A stretch of DNA of 64,000 bases, from assembly GCA_963770045.1 (NCBI GenBank), contig CAVYOD010000013.1, positions 1 through 64,000 on the forward strand, written 5' to 3'. The position numbers and the translations under genes are program-made. The stretch comes from CAVYOD01 sp963770045 (GTDB lineage: Bacteria > Acidobacteriota > Aminicenantia > Aminicenantales > CAVYOD01). Under the pieces are notes generated by a model. That model did not search any database. It had not been told where the DNA came from and saw nothing but the letters and a program-made list of their open reading frames with translations. Positions 17,785 through 26,354 of the stretch are shown here, one piece after another; within the stretch, counting starts at the first letter, position 1, and every line of letters starts with the position of its first letter.

Positions 17785-17822
17785 AGACGTCCGTTACCCG
17801 TATCTCCGTCAATCTCGGTCAC
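17785..17822 (+). repeat. TCTCGTC-type repeat, copy F (degenerate)
   Basis: The words ACGTC, CCGT, TCTCCGTC and TCTCGGTC begin two bases after the ftsX stop in the ftsX sense direction. This copy is more diverged than the others. Confidence 0.45.
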
Positions 17823-18129
17823 CTGCGATGAGCTTCCCATCCAGGTGCCTGAATCCTGCAAACGTACAGGCCAGTCATCGTTTCTCTTCTACGTTAACTC
17901 GACCAGTGCCAGGGATGAATCAGGAAATGGGCCGCGCGTGGCACTCCCCCTCTTTCCTCGCTTTCGTGCACGTGATCCGTTCTTTATCGCGAACCAGCGT
18001 TTCTGAATATTATAGAGAGACGCACGGGGCACGCGTACATCGTACGGGGCACCATCCAAAGACAAGACGACAGAAAGACCAGCAATGATCAAGGACCTCG
18101 GCTGTTCCCCCTGTTATTCCCAGCGCAAA
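17823..18129. other. Intergenic region with GTGCCCC repeats
   Basis: No convincing gene lies here. Read on the minus strand, 18005-18085 contains a GTGCCCCGT word twice with a GTACG spacer, plus GTC-rich words. That is the same combination found after serC at 41252-41307. It lies downstream of the decayed TonB receptor in that receptor's sense direction. Confidence 0.4.
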
Positions 18130-19590
18130 GATCTCCGCCAGTTATTATCTCGCGCGGCCGAGGCCGAGCCTCAGGCCGAGCGACCATTCTGCCTTCGCAG
18201 GGATGTTTCGAGGCCGTATCGGTTGGTCGAGCCGACGTTGCCGTAGAAGGTTTCGAGCGGGCGCGTGACGATCCGGTATCGGCCGAAATCGTTCTTCGTG
18301 TCTAGGTAGAACAGGGCGACGTCATAGCTCAGGGATTTGCCGATCGAACCTCGCGCCCCTACCTCCTCGCCGCTCGACGTGGCTGCCACCAGCTGGGTGT
18401 TATACCCCCCCAGCGAATACGGATTGTTGACGAGTTCCTCGGTCCCCGGCGGCAGGAATCCCGTTCCCCAGCTCGCGTAAAGGCCGAAGCCGGAGAGCGG
18501 GTTCCAGGTTACGCCGACCCGGCCCGTCCCTCTCTTATACGCGACCTTACCGGACAGATCGAGCCCGCCGGCCCGAAGACGGTCCTCAGCTTGTTGGCGA
18601 CCCGCTCGTAGCGGACGATTCTCGACAGGACCAGTTCGGGGCCGAGCTCGAGCCGGTCGAGGACGAAAACCCCCGCGCCGGTCTGGGACAGATTCTGGTA
18701 GGACAGGAAACCAGGACCTTCCACGGCACCGCCGAGGTTGGGGTGCTTGAATTCGTCGATCGCCTGCCAGCAAAGTCCACTCCGGCGCTAAGGTGATTCT
18801 TGACGGCCTGCGACGGCCTTGTGGTTAACCTGGACCGTGACGCCGGGGGTGTCGAAGGTCGCGGTGGATGACCGAGGATGGGACGGCCTCCGTATACTTG
18901 GTATGACGATAGTAGGCCGTTACGGCCAGATAGAGGTTCGCTCAGAGGCCGATCGATCCCGTCAGACCGCCGGTCGCGCGCTTGGTTTTCTGGTACTCGT
19001 TGAATGTGTAGGAATCGGGGTTGGCCCTGCGGCGCAAGACCTTCGGGTCGGAGCTGAACCAGTTGAGGTTGAGGCCTCGGGATTCTGGTTGAAGAAATCC
19101 GTCCAGCCGAGGATGGCTGTAATCTTGACGGTCGGGTTGAGGGTGAAGGTGAACTTGCCGCGGGTGTTGTCCGAGCTGTAGGCCGAATGGTCGCGGTAGG
19201 CGTCGCCGGAGAGCATCGACCCGATGATGCTGTAATTCATGATGCCGGACGTGCCCCCCATCTCAGCCAGCGCTTTTTGAGGCCGTAAGCGTCGCGCACG
19301 AGATAGACGTCGCCGGAAATGGGCTCGGGCCCGCCGTCACGGGTCAGGATGTTGATGATCCCGCCCGACGAACCGCTTCCAAAGAAGGCCGTCGGAGAGA
19401 CTGAGCGGGACACGGTTCCTCTGACCGTAGCCCTTTCCACGTCGAAGAAGTCGGAAACGTAGCCGGAGGGGTCGTTGAGCGGAATGCCTTCAGACAACCG
19501 ACCTGAGCCGCGGTGCCGCCCTCGGAACTTCGGGAGCAAAGCCCTTTCCAAAGCCCCTTGACCACAGAAAAAGAAATGCTTCCTTCTTGA
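18130..19590 (-). pseudogene. Decayed TonB-dependent receptor
   Basis: Minus-strand fragments in different frames add up to part of a TonB-dependent siderophore/vitamin-type receptor. 19560-19290 encodes plug-domain residues: GIPLNDPSGYVSDFFDVE, then GSGSSGGIINILTRDGGPEP. 19261-18962 encodes early barrel strands (TLNPTVKITAILGWTDFF). 18560-18180 encodes late strands (GFGLYASWGTGFLPPGTEEL, YGNVGSTNRYGLETSLRR). At least three frame changes occur, the signal peptide and TonB box are not found, and the last barrel strands appear missing after 18180. Multiple lesions plus missing ends indicate genuine decay, in contrast to the single-base interruptions elsewhere. Confidence 0.8.
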
Positions 19591-19598
19591 CGGTTTTA

Positions 19599-19627
19599 TT
19601 GACACAACTCACTGATTAGCCTAAAAT
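19599..19627 (+). promoter_or_regulatory. Strong sigma70-type promoter for the rodZ-like gene
   Basis: TTGACA at 19599-19604 and TAAAAT at 19622-19627 are 17 bp apart, a near-consensus promoter. The ATG at 19638 follows the -10 box by 10 bp, so the mRNA would be almost leaderless. The helix-turn-helix of the protein begins at once, so a later start is unlikely. Confidence 0.7.
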
Positions 19628-19637
19628 TTCCAGCAGA

Positions 19638-20408
19638 ATGGTATCCGCAGGACAAGAACTGAAACGAGAACGAGAGCTCAGAGGGATCAGCCTGAAAGAG
19701 ATCTCCGCCTCAACTAAAATCAGCCTGAAATTTTTGAAGGCCCTGGAGGATGACCAGCCGGAGATGCTGCCAGGTAGGTTCTTCATCAAAGGCATCTTGC
19801 GCTCCTACGCCAAAGCCATCGGTTTGGATGAAGATTACGTCCTAAACAAATATCATGAAGACCTGCTTCTCAAGGAGGAGACGCGCGGACCGGCCCATAA
19901 GACAGGCACCGGCCGGTTCAGGTTCAAGAGCAAATTCGTCCTTCCTCTGGTTGTCGCTCTCGTCGTCCTCGGTCTGATCGTTTTTTCCATCATCTATATG
20001 ACCCGACCCCAGAAGGCTGCCCGGCCCGCGGAGAAACAGAGGGTCGCCATCTCAGCCCCGGCCCAAACCGTGCCCCCTCCGCCACCCCCTGTTGAGACGG
20101 CCAAGCCGGAGCCAAAAGACCTGGCTCTGGAATTGGACTTCACGCAAGAAACCTGGATCCAGATCTATGCTGACGGCGCCCTCGTCCTCGACGGCATCAA
20201 GTCGACCGGTGAAAAAGCCAGCCTCCGGGCCGTCCGGGAGTTCGTCTTCAATCTGGGGAATGCGGGAGGACTGACCTACACCTTGAACGGCCAGAAAGGA
20301 AAACCGTTGGGCGCCCCGGGCGAAGTCGTCAGGGATGTCCGGGTCACTCTCCAAGACTTCCGGAATTTCGTCGTCCCTGAGGCCCGGGAATCAGGCCCCT
20401 CAGGCTGA
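19638..20408 (+). CDS. rodZ: RodZ-like helix-turn-helix membrane protein
   Basis: 256 residues with the RodZ architecture. Residues 1-80 form a Cro/C1-type HTH (ELKRERELRGISLKEIS, FIKGILRSYAKAIGLD). A basic linker precedes a single transmembrane helix around 100-121 (FVLPLVVALVVLGLIVFSIIYM). After a proline-rich stretch (PPPPPPVE), a DUF4115-type periplasmic domain follows (residues ~160-240, TQETWIQIYADG). RodZ links MreB filaments to the cell-wall elongation machinery. The gene sits immediately upstream of an NtrY/NtrX-type pair, 23 bp away, and probably shares their mRNA. Confidence 0.85.
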   Translation: MVSAGQELKRERELRGISLKEISASTKISLKFLKALEDDQPEMLPGRFFIKGILRSYAKAIGLDEDYVLNKYHEDLLLKEETRGPAHKTGTGRFRFKSKFVLPLVVALVVLGLIVFSIIYMTRPQKAARPAEKQRVAISAPAQTVPPPPPPVETAKPEPKDLALELDFTQETWIQIYADGALVLDGIKSTGEKASLRAVREFVFNLGNAGGLTYTLNGQKGKPLGAPGEVVRDVRVTLQDFRNFVVPEARESGPSG

Positions 20409-20431
20409 GAAGAGGGGGTGAGGCGAGGACC

Positions 20432-22597
20432 ATGGAGAATTCCAAAAAGAAGGGCCCGCGGATTCTGGCCGTGGTCATCGTTTTCCTGATCATCCTCTTT
20501 TTTGCCATCGAATTCTACATGCGCGAATCCCAGGAATTCTCGCCGACGTCCCTGACCAACATGCTGCTCTGGTCGCTGCAGATCATCGTCCTCCTTCTCT
20601 TCCTCATCCTCTTTTTTGTCCTCGGCCGCAACTTGATCAAGCTTTACCTGGAGCGAAAAAGAAAGGTCGTCGGAGCCCACTTCAAGACAAAGCTGGTCAT
20701 GTTTTTTATCGCGCTCTCGTTTGTCCCCACGCTGCTTCTCTTCTTTTTCGCCAGCGACCTGATCAGCCGGAACATCGAGCAATGGTTCCGGACCCCGCTG
20801 GACAAGATTCTGGAGGACACCAAGAGCGTCGCCGACGGTTTTGCCCTCAGCAGCGAAGAGGCCACGCTCCACTATGCGCAACGGCTCTCCAAAACGATCC
20901 AGAAAGAGAGCCTGCTCAGCCCCGAAAACAGGCAGGCCCTCAAGGGCTTCATCCGGGAAAAGCTGGCCGAATACCAGCTCGATGAGATCGGGATCTATCT
21001 CGAAGACGAAGAGCTCTTTTCCTACCTCAATCCGAACCTTCCGCTTCACGACTACCGTGAGCTCAAGCCCAATATCGTCAAGCGGGCCCAGCTCGGCGAG
21101 GTCTTCCGGAGCGTCGAGCCCATGGGGAGCGGTGAGATGATTCGCCGCGGCGTCGCCCTGAATTTCGCGGACGTGGGGAACGCTCTGGTCACCGCGGGAA
21201 AGTTCCTTCCCCAGAACTATGCCCAGCGGATGAACAACATCTCCGCCTTTGTCCTCAAGTACCAGCAGCTGAAAATCCAGAAGAATCCGGTCAAAACCTT
21301 TTATTTCCTGACCCTCATCTTCATCACTCTCCTGATCGTCTTTGCGGCCAGCTGGATCGGTTTTCATCTGGCCAAGAGTATCACCGTTCCGATCGAAAAA
21401 CTCGCCCAGGCGACCCGAGAGGTCTCCAAGGGAGATCTCAACGTCCGGGTGGAAGATCCGGCTTCGGATGAGCTCGGCATCCTCATCGAATCCTTCAACC
21501 AGATGGTCTTCGACCTGAAGGACGGCCACCAGAAGATCGCCCAGAAGACGACCGAGCTGGAGAGCCGGAAACAATATATCGAGACGATCCTCAACAACAT
21601 CACGACCGGTGTCATGGCGGTCAACGCCCAGGGAACGATCACGACCATCAACCCTTCGGCGCGCGAGATGCTGGGCCTCGCCGACAAGAATCTCATCGAC
21701 CACGGATACAAGGAGATCCTCAGTCATGCCAAATACGCCGAGATCCTCAAGCAGATCGATTTGGGGATGAAGAACAGGTACAGGTTGTCCGATAAAGAGG
21801 TCCAGATCGTCTCCAACGGCCAAACCACGACCGTGGCCCTGGCCCTTTCTCCGCTCCGTCAGTCGGGCAGCGAGTTTTCGGGGATGATCATCGTCCTCGA
21901 CAACCTCACCCAGCTGATCAAAGCCCAGAAGATCGCGACCTGGAAGGAGGTCGCCCAGAGGGTCGCCCACGAAATCAAAAACCCCCTGACCCCCATCCAG
22001 CTCTCCGCCGAGCGGATCATCAAGACCCTCAAGAAAGGCGACAGGGTGGGAGGCGAGGTCATCGAAGAGGGAGCTAAGACGATCATCCAGGAGACTCGGA
22101 CCATCAAGTCCCTGGTCGATGAGTTTTCCAATTTTGCCCGGATGCCCAAGGTCGTCCTCCAGTCCTGCGACCTCCGGCAGATCATCGAACAGACGGTCAC
22201 GCCCTTTCGTGGGATCTTCACCGACATCGAGTTTGAGATCGTGCTCTCCCCCGACATTCCCTCTCCGCTCCAGCTCGACCCCGAACAGATAAAGCGCGCC
22301 CTCATCAACATCATTGACAACGCCATCGATGCCATGAACAAAAAGGGGATCATCAGGATCGTCGCTTCCTTCGACGGAGAGCGGCAGCGCGTCAACCTGG
22401 AGATCACGGATTCCGGACCGGGTATCTCGGTTGAGGACAAGCTCAACATTTTCCTGCCCCATTTTTCAACCAAGAAGAAAGGAACCGGGCTTGGCCTGGC
22501 GATCGTCAATCAGATCATCCGGGAGCACAACGGCAATATCATGGTTGAGAACAACCGGCCCCACGGCGCAAAATTCATCATCCAGATACCGTCATGA
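20432..22597 (+). CDS. ntrY: NtrY-type transmembrane sensor histidine kinase
   Basis: A 721-residue sensor kinase. Three N-terminal helices lie within residues ~8-110, followed by an extracytoplasmic sensing region and a helix near residues 285-310. A HAMP domain (ITVPIEKLAQATREVSKGDLNVRV), a PAS domain (~375-490, NNITTGVMAVNAQGTITTIN), HisKA with the phospho-acceptor in VAHEIKNPLTPIQLSAERI, and HATPase_c with NIIDNAIDAMN, DSGPGI and KKGTGLGLAI follow. All catalytic boxes look intact. The stop overlaps the regulator start by ATGA, indicating a cognate pair. NtrYX systems respond to nitrogen, redox or envelope state; the signal here is unknown. Confidence 0.9.
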   Translation: MENSKKKGPRILAVVIVFLIILFFAIEFYMRESQEFSPTSLTNMLLWSLQIIVLLLFLILFFVLGRNLIKLYLERKRKVVGAHFKTKLVMFFIALSFVPTLLLFFFASDLISRNIEQWFRTPLDKILEDTKSVADGFALSSEEATLHYAQRLSKTIQKESLLSPENRQALKGFIREKLAEYQLDEIGIYLEDEELFSYLNPNLPLHDYRELKPNIVKRAQLGEVFRSVEPMGSGEMIRRGVALNFADVGNALVTAGKFLPQNYAQRMNNISAFVLKYQQLKIQKNPVKTFYFLTLIFITLLIVFAASWIGFHLAKSITVPIEKLAQATREVSKGDLNVRVEDPASDELGILIESFNQMVFDLKDGHQKIAQKTTELESRKQYIETILNNITTGVMAVNAQGTITTINPSAREMLGLADKNLIDHGYKEILSHAKYAEILKQIDLGMKNRYRLSDKEVQIVSNGQTTTVALALSPLRQSGSEFSGMIIVLDNLTQLIKAQKIATWKEVAQRVAHEIKNPLTPIQLSAERIIKTLKKGDRVGGEVIEEGAKTIIQETRTIKSLVDEFSNFARMPKVVLQSCDLRQIIEQTVTPFRGIFTDIEFEIVLSPDIPSPLQLDPEQIKRALINIIDNAIDAMNKKGIIRIVASFDGERQRVNLEITDSGPGISVEDKLNIFLPHFSTKKKGTGLGLAIVNQIIREHNGNIMVENNRPHGAKFIIQIPS

Positions 22598-23955
22598 TCA
22601 AAGAAAACATTCTGGTCATCGACGATGAGGTCAGCATCCTGTCCTCTCTGCAGGGCATCCTGGAGGACGAGGGCTATTCGGTCCGGACCACCGATAGCGG
22701 GGAAAAAGGCCTCAACCTGATGAAGGACCAGAACTTCGACCTCATTCTCCTGGACATCTGGCTCCCGGAAATGAACGGGATCGACGTTCTCGAAAAAATC
22801 AAATCCGGCGAAGACTCTCCCCAGGTCGTGATGATCTCGGGCCACGGGACGATCGAGACCGCGGTTCAGGCTACCAAGCTGGGCGCCTATGATTTCCTGG
22901 AGAAACCCCTCTCCCTGGAAAAGGTCGTTCTCACCGTGGAAAACGCCCTCCGTCAGAAGAGGCTGGAGGAGGAGAATATCCAGCTCCGGGAGAAGATCCA
23001 GACCCGTTTCCATCTGGTCGGGAAAAGCCGTTCCATCCAGAAACTCAGGGACGAGATCACGGCCGCGGCCCCCACCAACGGCCGGGTCCTCATCTATGGC
23101 GAGAACGGGACCGGCAAAGAACAGATCGCCCGGCTCATCCACCAGCAGAGCAACCGCCGGGAGAAGAGGTTCGTCGAGATCAACTGCGCGGCCATCCCCG
23201 ATGAGCTCATGGAAAACGAGCTCTTCGGCTACTTCAAGGGCGGGTTCGCCGGCGCGATCAAGGACAAAAAGGGCAAGCTCCTGCTGGCCGACGGCGGGAC
23301 GCTCTTCCTGGGGGAGATCGGCGACATGAGCCTCAAGACCCAGGCCAAGCTGGTCCGGGTGATCGAGAGCCAGAACTTCGAGCCGCTCGGCTCGGCCAAG
23401 GCCCTTTCCCTCGACACCCGGTTCATCGCGGCTTCGAGCAAGAACCTCAAGGAGCTCATCTCCAAGGGAAAATTCCGGGAGGACCTATTCTTCAAGCTCA
23501 ATGTCATTCCCCTGAGCATCCCCCCCTTGCGGGAAAGGGTCGAAGATATCCCCCTGTTGATCGATTACTTCCTGGGTTTCTTTTCCAACGAGTACGGCAA
23601 GAAGCAAAAAACGATGAGCCCGGAAGCCCAGAAAGCCTTCCTCAACTATTCCTGGCCCGGCAACGTCAGCGAACTGATGAACGTCATCGAACGGTTCGTC
23701 ATCATGGTCCCCGATGATGAGATCAACGCCTCGCACCTCTCGCTCCTGGTCGAGACGCGCGAGCTCCAGTTCATCCCCGGCATCTCGGAGGACCAGTCTC
23801 TCCGGCTCGCGACCGAACAGTTCGAGCGCAAGTACATCCACAAGATCCTGATGAAGAACAACTGGGACGTGGCCAGAACCTCGGCCGACCTGAAGATCGA
23901 TGAACCGCAGCTCCGGCAAAAGATCAAAACGCTGAACATCACTTTTATCGACTGA
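22594..23955 (+). CDS. ntrX: NtrX-like response regulator with degenerate sigma54-activator domain
   Basis: 453 residues. The receiver (1-120) has Asp10, Asp11, phospho-acceptor Asp54 and Lys104. The AAA+ domain keeps Walker A GENGTGKE (169-176) and the R-finger region. However, the GAFTGA loop that contacts sigma54 is GGFAGA (216-221), losing the key Thr, and the Walker B Asp is Gly240 in TLFLGEIGD although the following Glu241 is retained. The C-terminal Fis-type HTH (NNWDVARTSADLKIDEPQLRQKIKTL) is recognisable but diverged. Such changes predict poor ATP hydrolysis and no sigma54 remodelling, so it may act through sigma70 or as a repressor. It is coupled to the ntrY stop and lies 7 bp before recO. 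Confidence 0.9.
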   Translation: MIKENILVIDDEVSILSSLQGILEDEGYSVRTTDSGEKGLNLMKDQNFDLILLDIWLPEMNGIDVLEKIKSGEDSPQVVMISGHGTIETAVQATKLGAYDFLEKPLSLEKVVLTVENALRQKRLEEENIQLREKIQTRFHLVGKSRSIQKLRDEITAAAPTNGRVLIYGENGTGKEQIARLIHQQSNRREKRFVEINCAAIPDELMENELFGYFKGGFAGAIKDKKGKLLLADGGTLFLGEIGDMSLKTQAKLVRVIESQNFEPLGSAKALSLDTRFIAASSKNLKELISKGKFREDLFFKLNVIPLSIPPLRERVEDIPLLIDYFLGFFSNEYGKKQKTMSPEAQKAFLNYSWPGNVSELMNVIERFVIMVPDDEINASHLSLLVETRELQFIPGISEDQSLRLATEQFERKYIHKILMKNNWDVARTSADLKIDEPQLRQKIKTLNITFID

Positions 23956-23962
23956 TTCCCCC

Positions 23963-24721
23963 ATGCCCCTAGACCAGGCTGAAGCGATCGTCTTGCGGAC
24001 CTACAATTTTGGCGAGCAGGACAAGATCGTCGTCTTCTTTTCCCGGGAGAAGGGCATTCTGCGGGGGATTGCCAAGGGAGCTCGAAAGTTCGGCAACCGC
24101 TTCGGCTCAAGTCTCGAACCCATGTCCTCGGTCAGGGTCTTTTATTATGAGAAAGAGCGCAAAGACCTCGTCACGATCAACAGCTGCGATCTGCTCAGAT
24201 CCTTCTTCGACCTCCAGCGGGACCTGAGGACGTCCTTCACTCTTTCCTATTTCGCCGAGTTAGTGGAGGAGTTCGTGCCCGCCCGGACCAGGGAGGACCT
24301 CCTCTTCCGGTTGCTTCTGAGCATATTGGAAACCCTGGACCTGAAGGGCGATCTCGGTTTCCTCAGTCGCTACTTTGAAGCCTGGCTCCTCAGGATCAAC
24401 GGCTTCCTCCCCGATCTCAAGAGATGCAAGAAGTGCCGGCGCCCGCTCGCCGGCGGCGGCTGGCTCTCGGCCAAAAAGGACGGTGCCGACTGCGCTGACT
24501 GTGCGCCTTTGAAGAAGGACAGTGTCCCGCCCGAGGTTGGATTCTTCTTGGGCTGGGCAAAAAAAAATCCTCCGCCCAAGGCCGGCGACATCCTTCCTTT
24601 CTCTCCGGCCGAGCTCGAATCGGTTCGAAAGACACTCCAGAGCATCCTCATTTTCCATCTCGAGAAAGAACCGAAGACGCTGGCATTTATCAAATCAGCC
24701 TGCCCCGTTCCCAAGAAATAA
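23963..24721 (+). CDS. recO: DNA repair protein RecO
   Basis: A recombination mediator that helps load RecA on SSB-coated single-stranded DNA with RecR. 252 residues: an N-terminal OB fold (EAIVLRTYNFGEQDKIVVFFSREKG), a helical middle, and a zinc-binding pair CKKCRRPL...CADCAPL around residues 154-181. It lies 7 bp after the NtrX-like gene on the same strand and may be co-transcribed; a functional link is not implied. The start ATG 23963 aligns with the family N-terminus. Confidence 0.92.
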   Translation: MPLDQAEAIVLRTYNFGEQDKIVVFFSREKGILRGIAKGARKFGNRFGSSLEPMSSVRVFYYEKERKDLVTINSCDLLRSFFDLQRDLRTSFTLSYFAELVEEFVPARTREDLLFRLLLSILETLDLKGDLGFLSRYFEAWLLRINGFLPDLKRCKKCRRPLAGGGWLSAKKDGADCADCAPLKKDSVPPEVGFFLGWAKKNPPPKAGDILPFSPAELESVRKTLQSILIFHLEKEPKTLAFIKSACPVPKK

Positions 24722-24790
24722 GTCTTGCCTTGGATCGGGCAAACGGGTAGGATAACAAACTATTGTTTTTTGACCGAGGAGGCTTTGTCT

Positions 24791-26280
24791 ATGAAAGAAA
24801 GTCAAAAAGGATCCGTAAGCGCGAGCAAGGGAATGAACAGACGGCGTTTTCTGGGCTCAGCGGGCGCAGCCCTGGCCGGTTTGAGCATAACGGGGAGGCC
24901 CGGCTCTTGGCCGCTCAGACCGAGCAGCCGAAGAGCACGCCCAAGCTCAAGATCAAAGAATATCGCACCCTTGGCCGCACCGGCTTCAAAGCCTCGGATA
25001 TCAGCCTGGGCGGGGGCGCCATCAACGACCCAACCCTCCTTGAAACTGCGCTCGACTCCGGGATCACTTACATCGATGCGGCCGAAAACTACTACAACGG
25101 CCAGGTCGAGAGGGTCATCGGAAAGGTGCTCAAGAACCGGGACCGCAAATCCGTCTTTATCTCGACCAAGCTCTATTTGGCGAAAGACGTTTCCAAAGAG
25201 AGCCTTCTGGGCAGGGCGAGGAAATGCCTGGAAAGGCTGCAAACCGACTACGTCGATTGCATGATGATGCATTGCCCTCCGAACGCGGCGACGCTCAAGT
25301 CGGAAGGATTCCATGAGATGATCAAAGAACTGAAGGCCGAGGGCCGAGTCCGATATGCCGGCCTCTCCCAGCACGGCGCTCAATGGAATGACGTCCAGGA
25401 GACAATGGAACAAGTCCTTTCCGCGGCGGCGGAGGACGGACGCTTCGACGTCGCCCTCTTTGTTTATAACTTTCTCCAGACCGAGATGGGGGAAAGAGTC
25501 CTCAAGCTCTACAAAGACAAGAACATCGGCACGACCATCATGAAGGCCAACCCCGTGGGGACGTACTCCTTCATAGAGGGAGAGTTCGAGAAGGTGAAGA
25601 AAGAAGGGCAAAAGATCGAGCCGGCCATGACCGCGCTCCTCGATCGAGTCAGAGGAGTCGCCGACCAGGCTAAGGCGTTCATGAAAAAACAGAACCTGAC
25701 GAACACAGCCGAGATCCGGAGCGCGGCCTACCGGTTCGTGCTGGCCAACCCCAACGTCAACACCGTCTGCTGCACGATCGGGAATTATGATGATCTTGAA
25801 TCTTATATTTCCCTCTCCGGGACCAAGCTCACTTCGACCGATGCAAGCCGGCTCGACGCCTATGGGGAAACCTTCGGTCAATTGTACTGCCGGCATGCCT
25901 GCGGACGGTGCGAGTCAAAATGTCCGCACAGCGTCCCGGTCAACACAATCATGCGCTACCAGCATTATTTTTGCTCCCAAGGCAGAGAAAAGTACGCCAT
26001 GGCCAAGTATTCCGGCCTGACCACCAATAAAGCAGATAAGTGCTCGAGCTGCGGAGGCCATTGTCAGGCCGCCTGTCCCTATGGCGTTCCCGTTCAAGGA
26101 CTGCTCGTCCTCGCTCATCAGACGCTCACGCTGAGTATAGGGGCCGTATCTCGTCCGTCTCGTCTGTCTAGTCTATCCCGTCAATTTAGTCCTATCTCAC
26201 ACTTCGTACTCCGTGCCCGGAGCACAGCCAATTTACCTTCTTTCTCCGGAGACTCCACACCGCGGACAAACTACGAGTGA
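24791..26280 (+). CDS. Tat-exported aldo/keto reductase with ferredoxin-type cysteines, one frame interruption
   Basis: The frame from ATG 24791 (GAGGAGG eight bases upstream) encodes a twin-arginine signal, NRRRFLGSAGAALAGLSI. Near 24900 the reading changes to a second frame carrying an aldo/keto reductase barrel: RTLGRTGFKASDISLGGG, YIDAAENYYNG with catalytic Asp and Tyr, and KLY. The tail has two cysteine motifs, CRHACGRCESKCPHSVPV and CSSCGGHCQAACPYGVPV, resembling 4Fe-4S sites. This architecture is frequent in anaerobic and acidobacterial oxidoreductases. The shift is -1 (or +2), unlike most others here. The last ~45 residues after VLAHQTLTL are read from a TCTCGTC repeat and look non-native, so the original stop was probably near 26140. 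Confidence 0.87.
26145..26198 (+). repeat. TCTCGTC-type repeat, copy C
   Basis: ATCTCGTC, TCTCGTC, a diverged CTAGTC, CCCGTC, TTAGTC and a final ATCTC follow each other with two- to three-base spacers. The copy lies where the aldo/keto reductase reading frame should end, so its codons extend that protein. A CGTGCCCGG word follows at 26212. Confidence 0.6.
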
Positions 26281-26354
26281 CAAGTGACTAATGCAAACGC
26301 GATAAGTAACTTGACATGGTCAAGGTTGCGATCGGCAACAAGGTCAGAAGTTGT

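Noticed and set aside
16851..17861. A 336-codon acidic minus frame opposite ftsX
   Set aside because: Antisense shadow of ftsX with low-complexity acidic composition.
20276..22462. A 728-codon open frame on the minus strand opposite ntrY
   Set aside because: Its product is extremely rich in Asp, Glu, Leu and Gly with no domain resemblance. The opposite strand encodes an intact histidine kinase, so it is an antisense shadow produced by codon bias in G+C-rich DNA.
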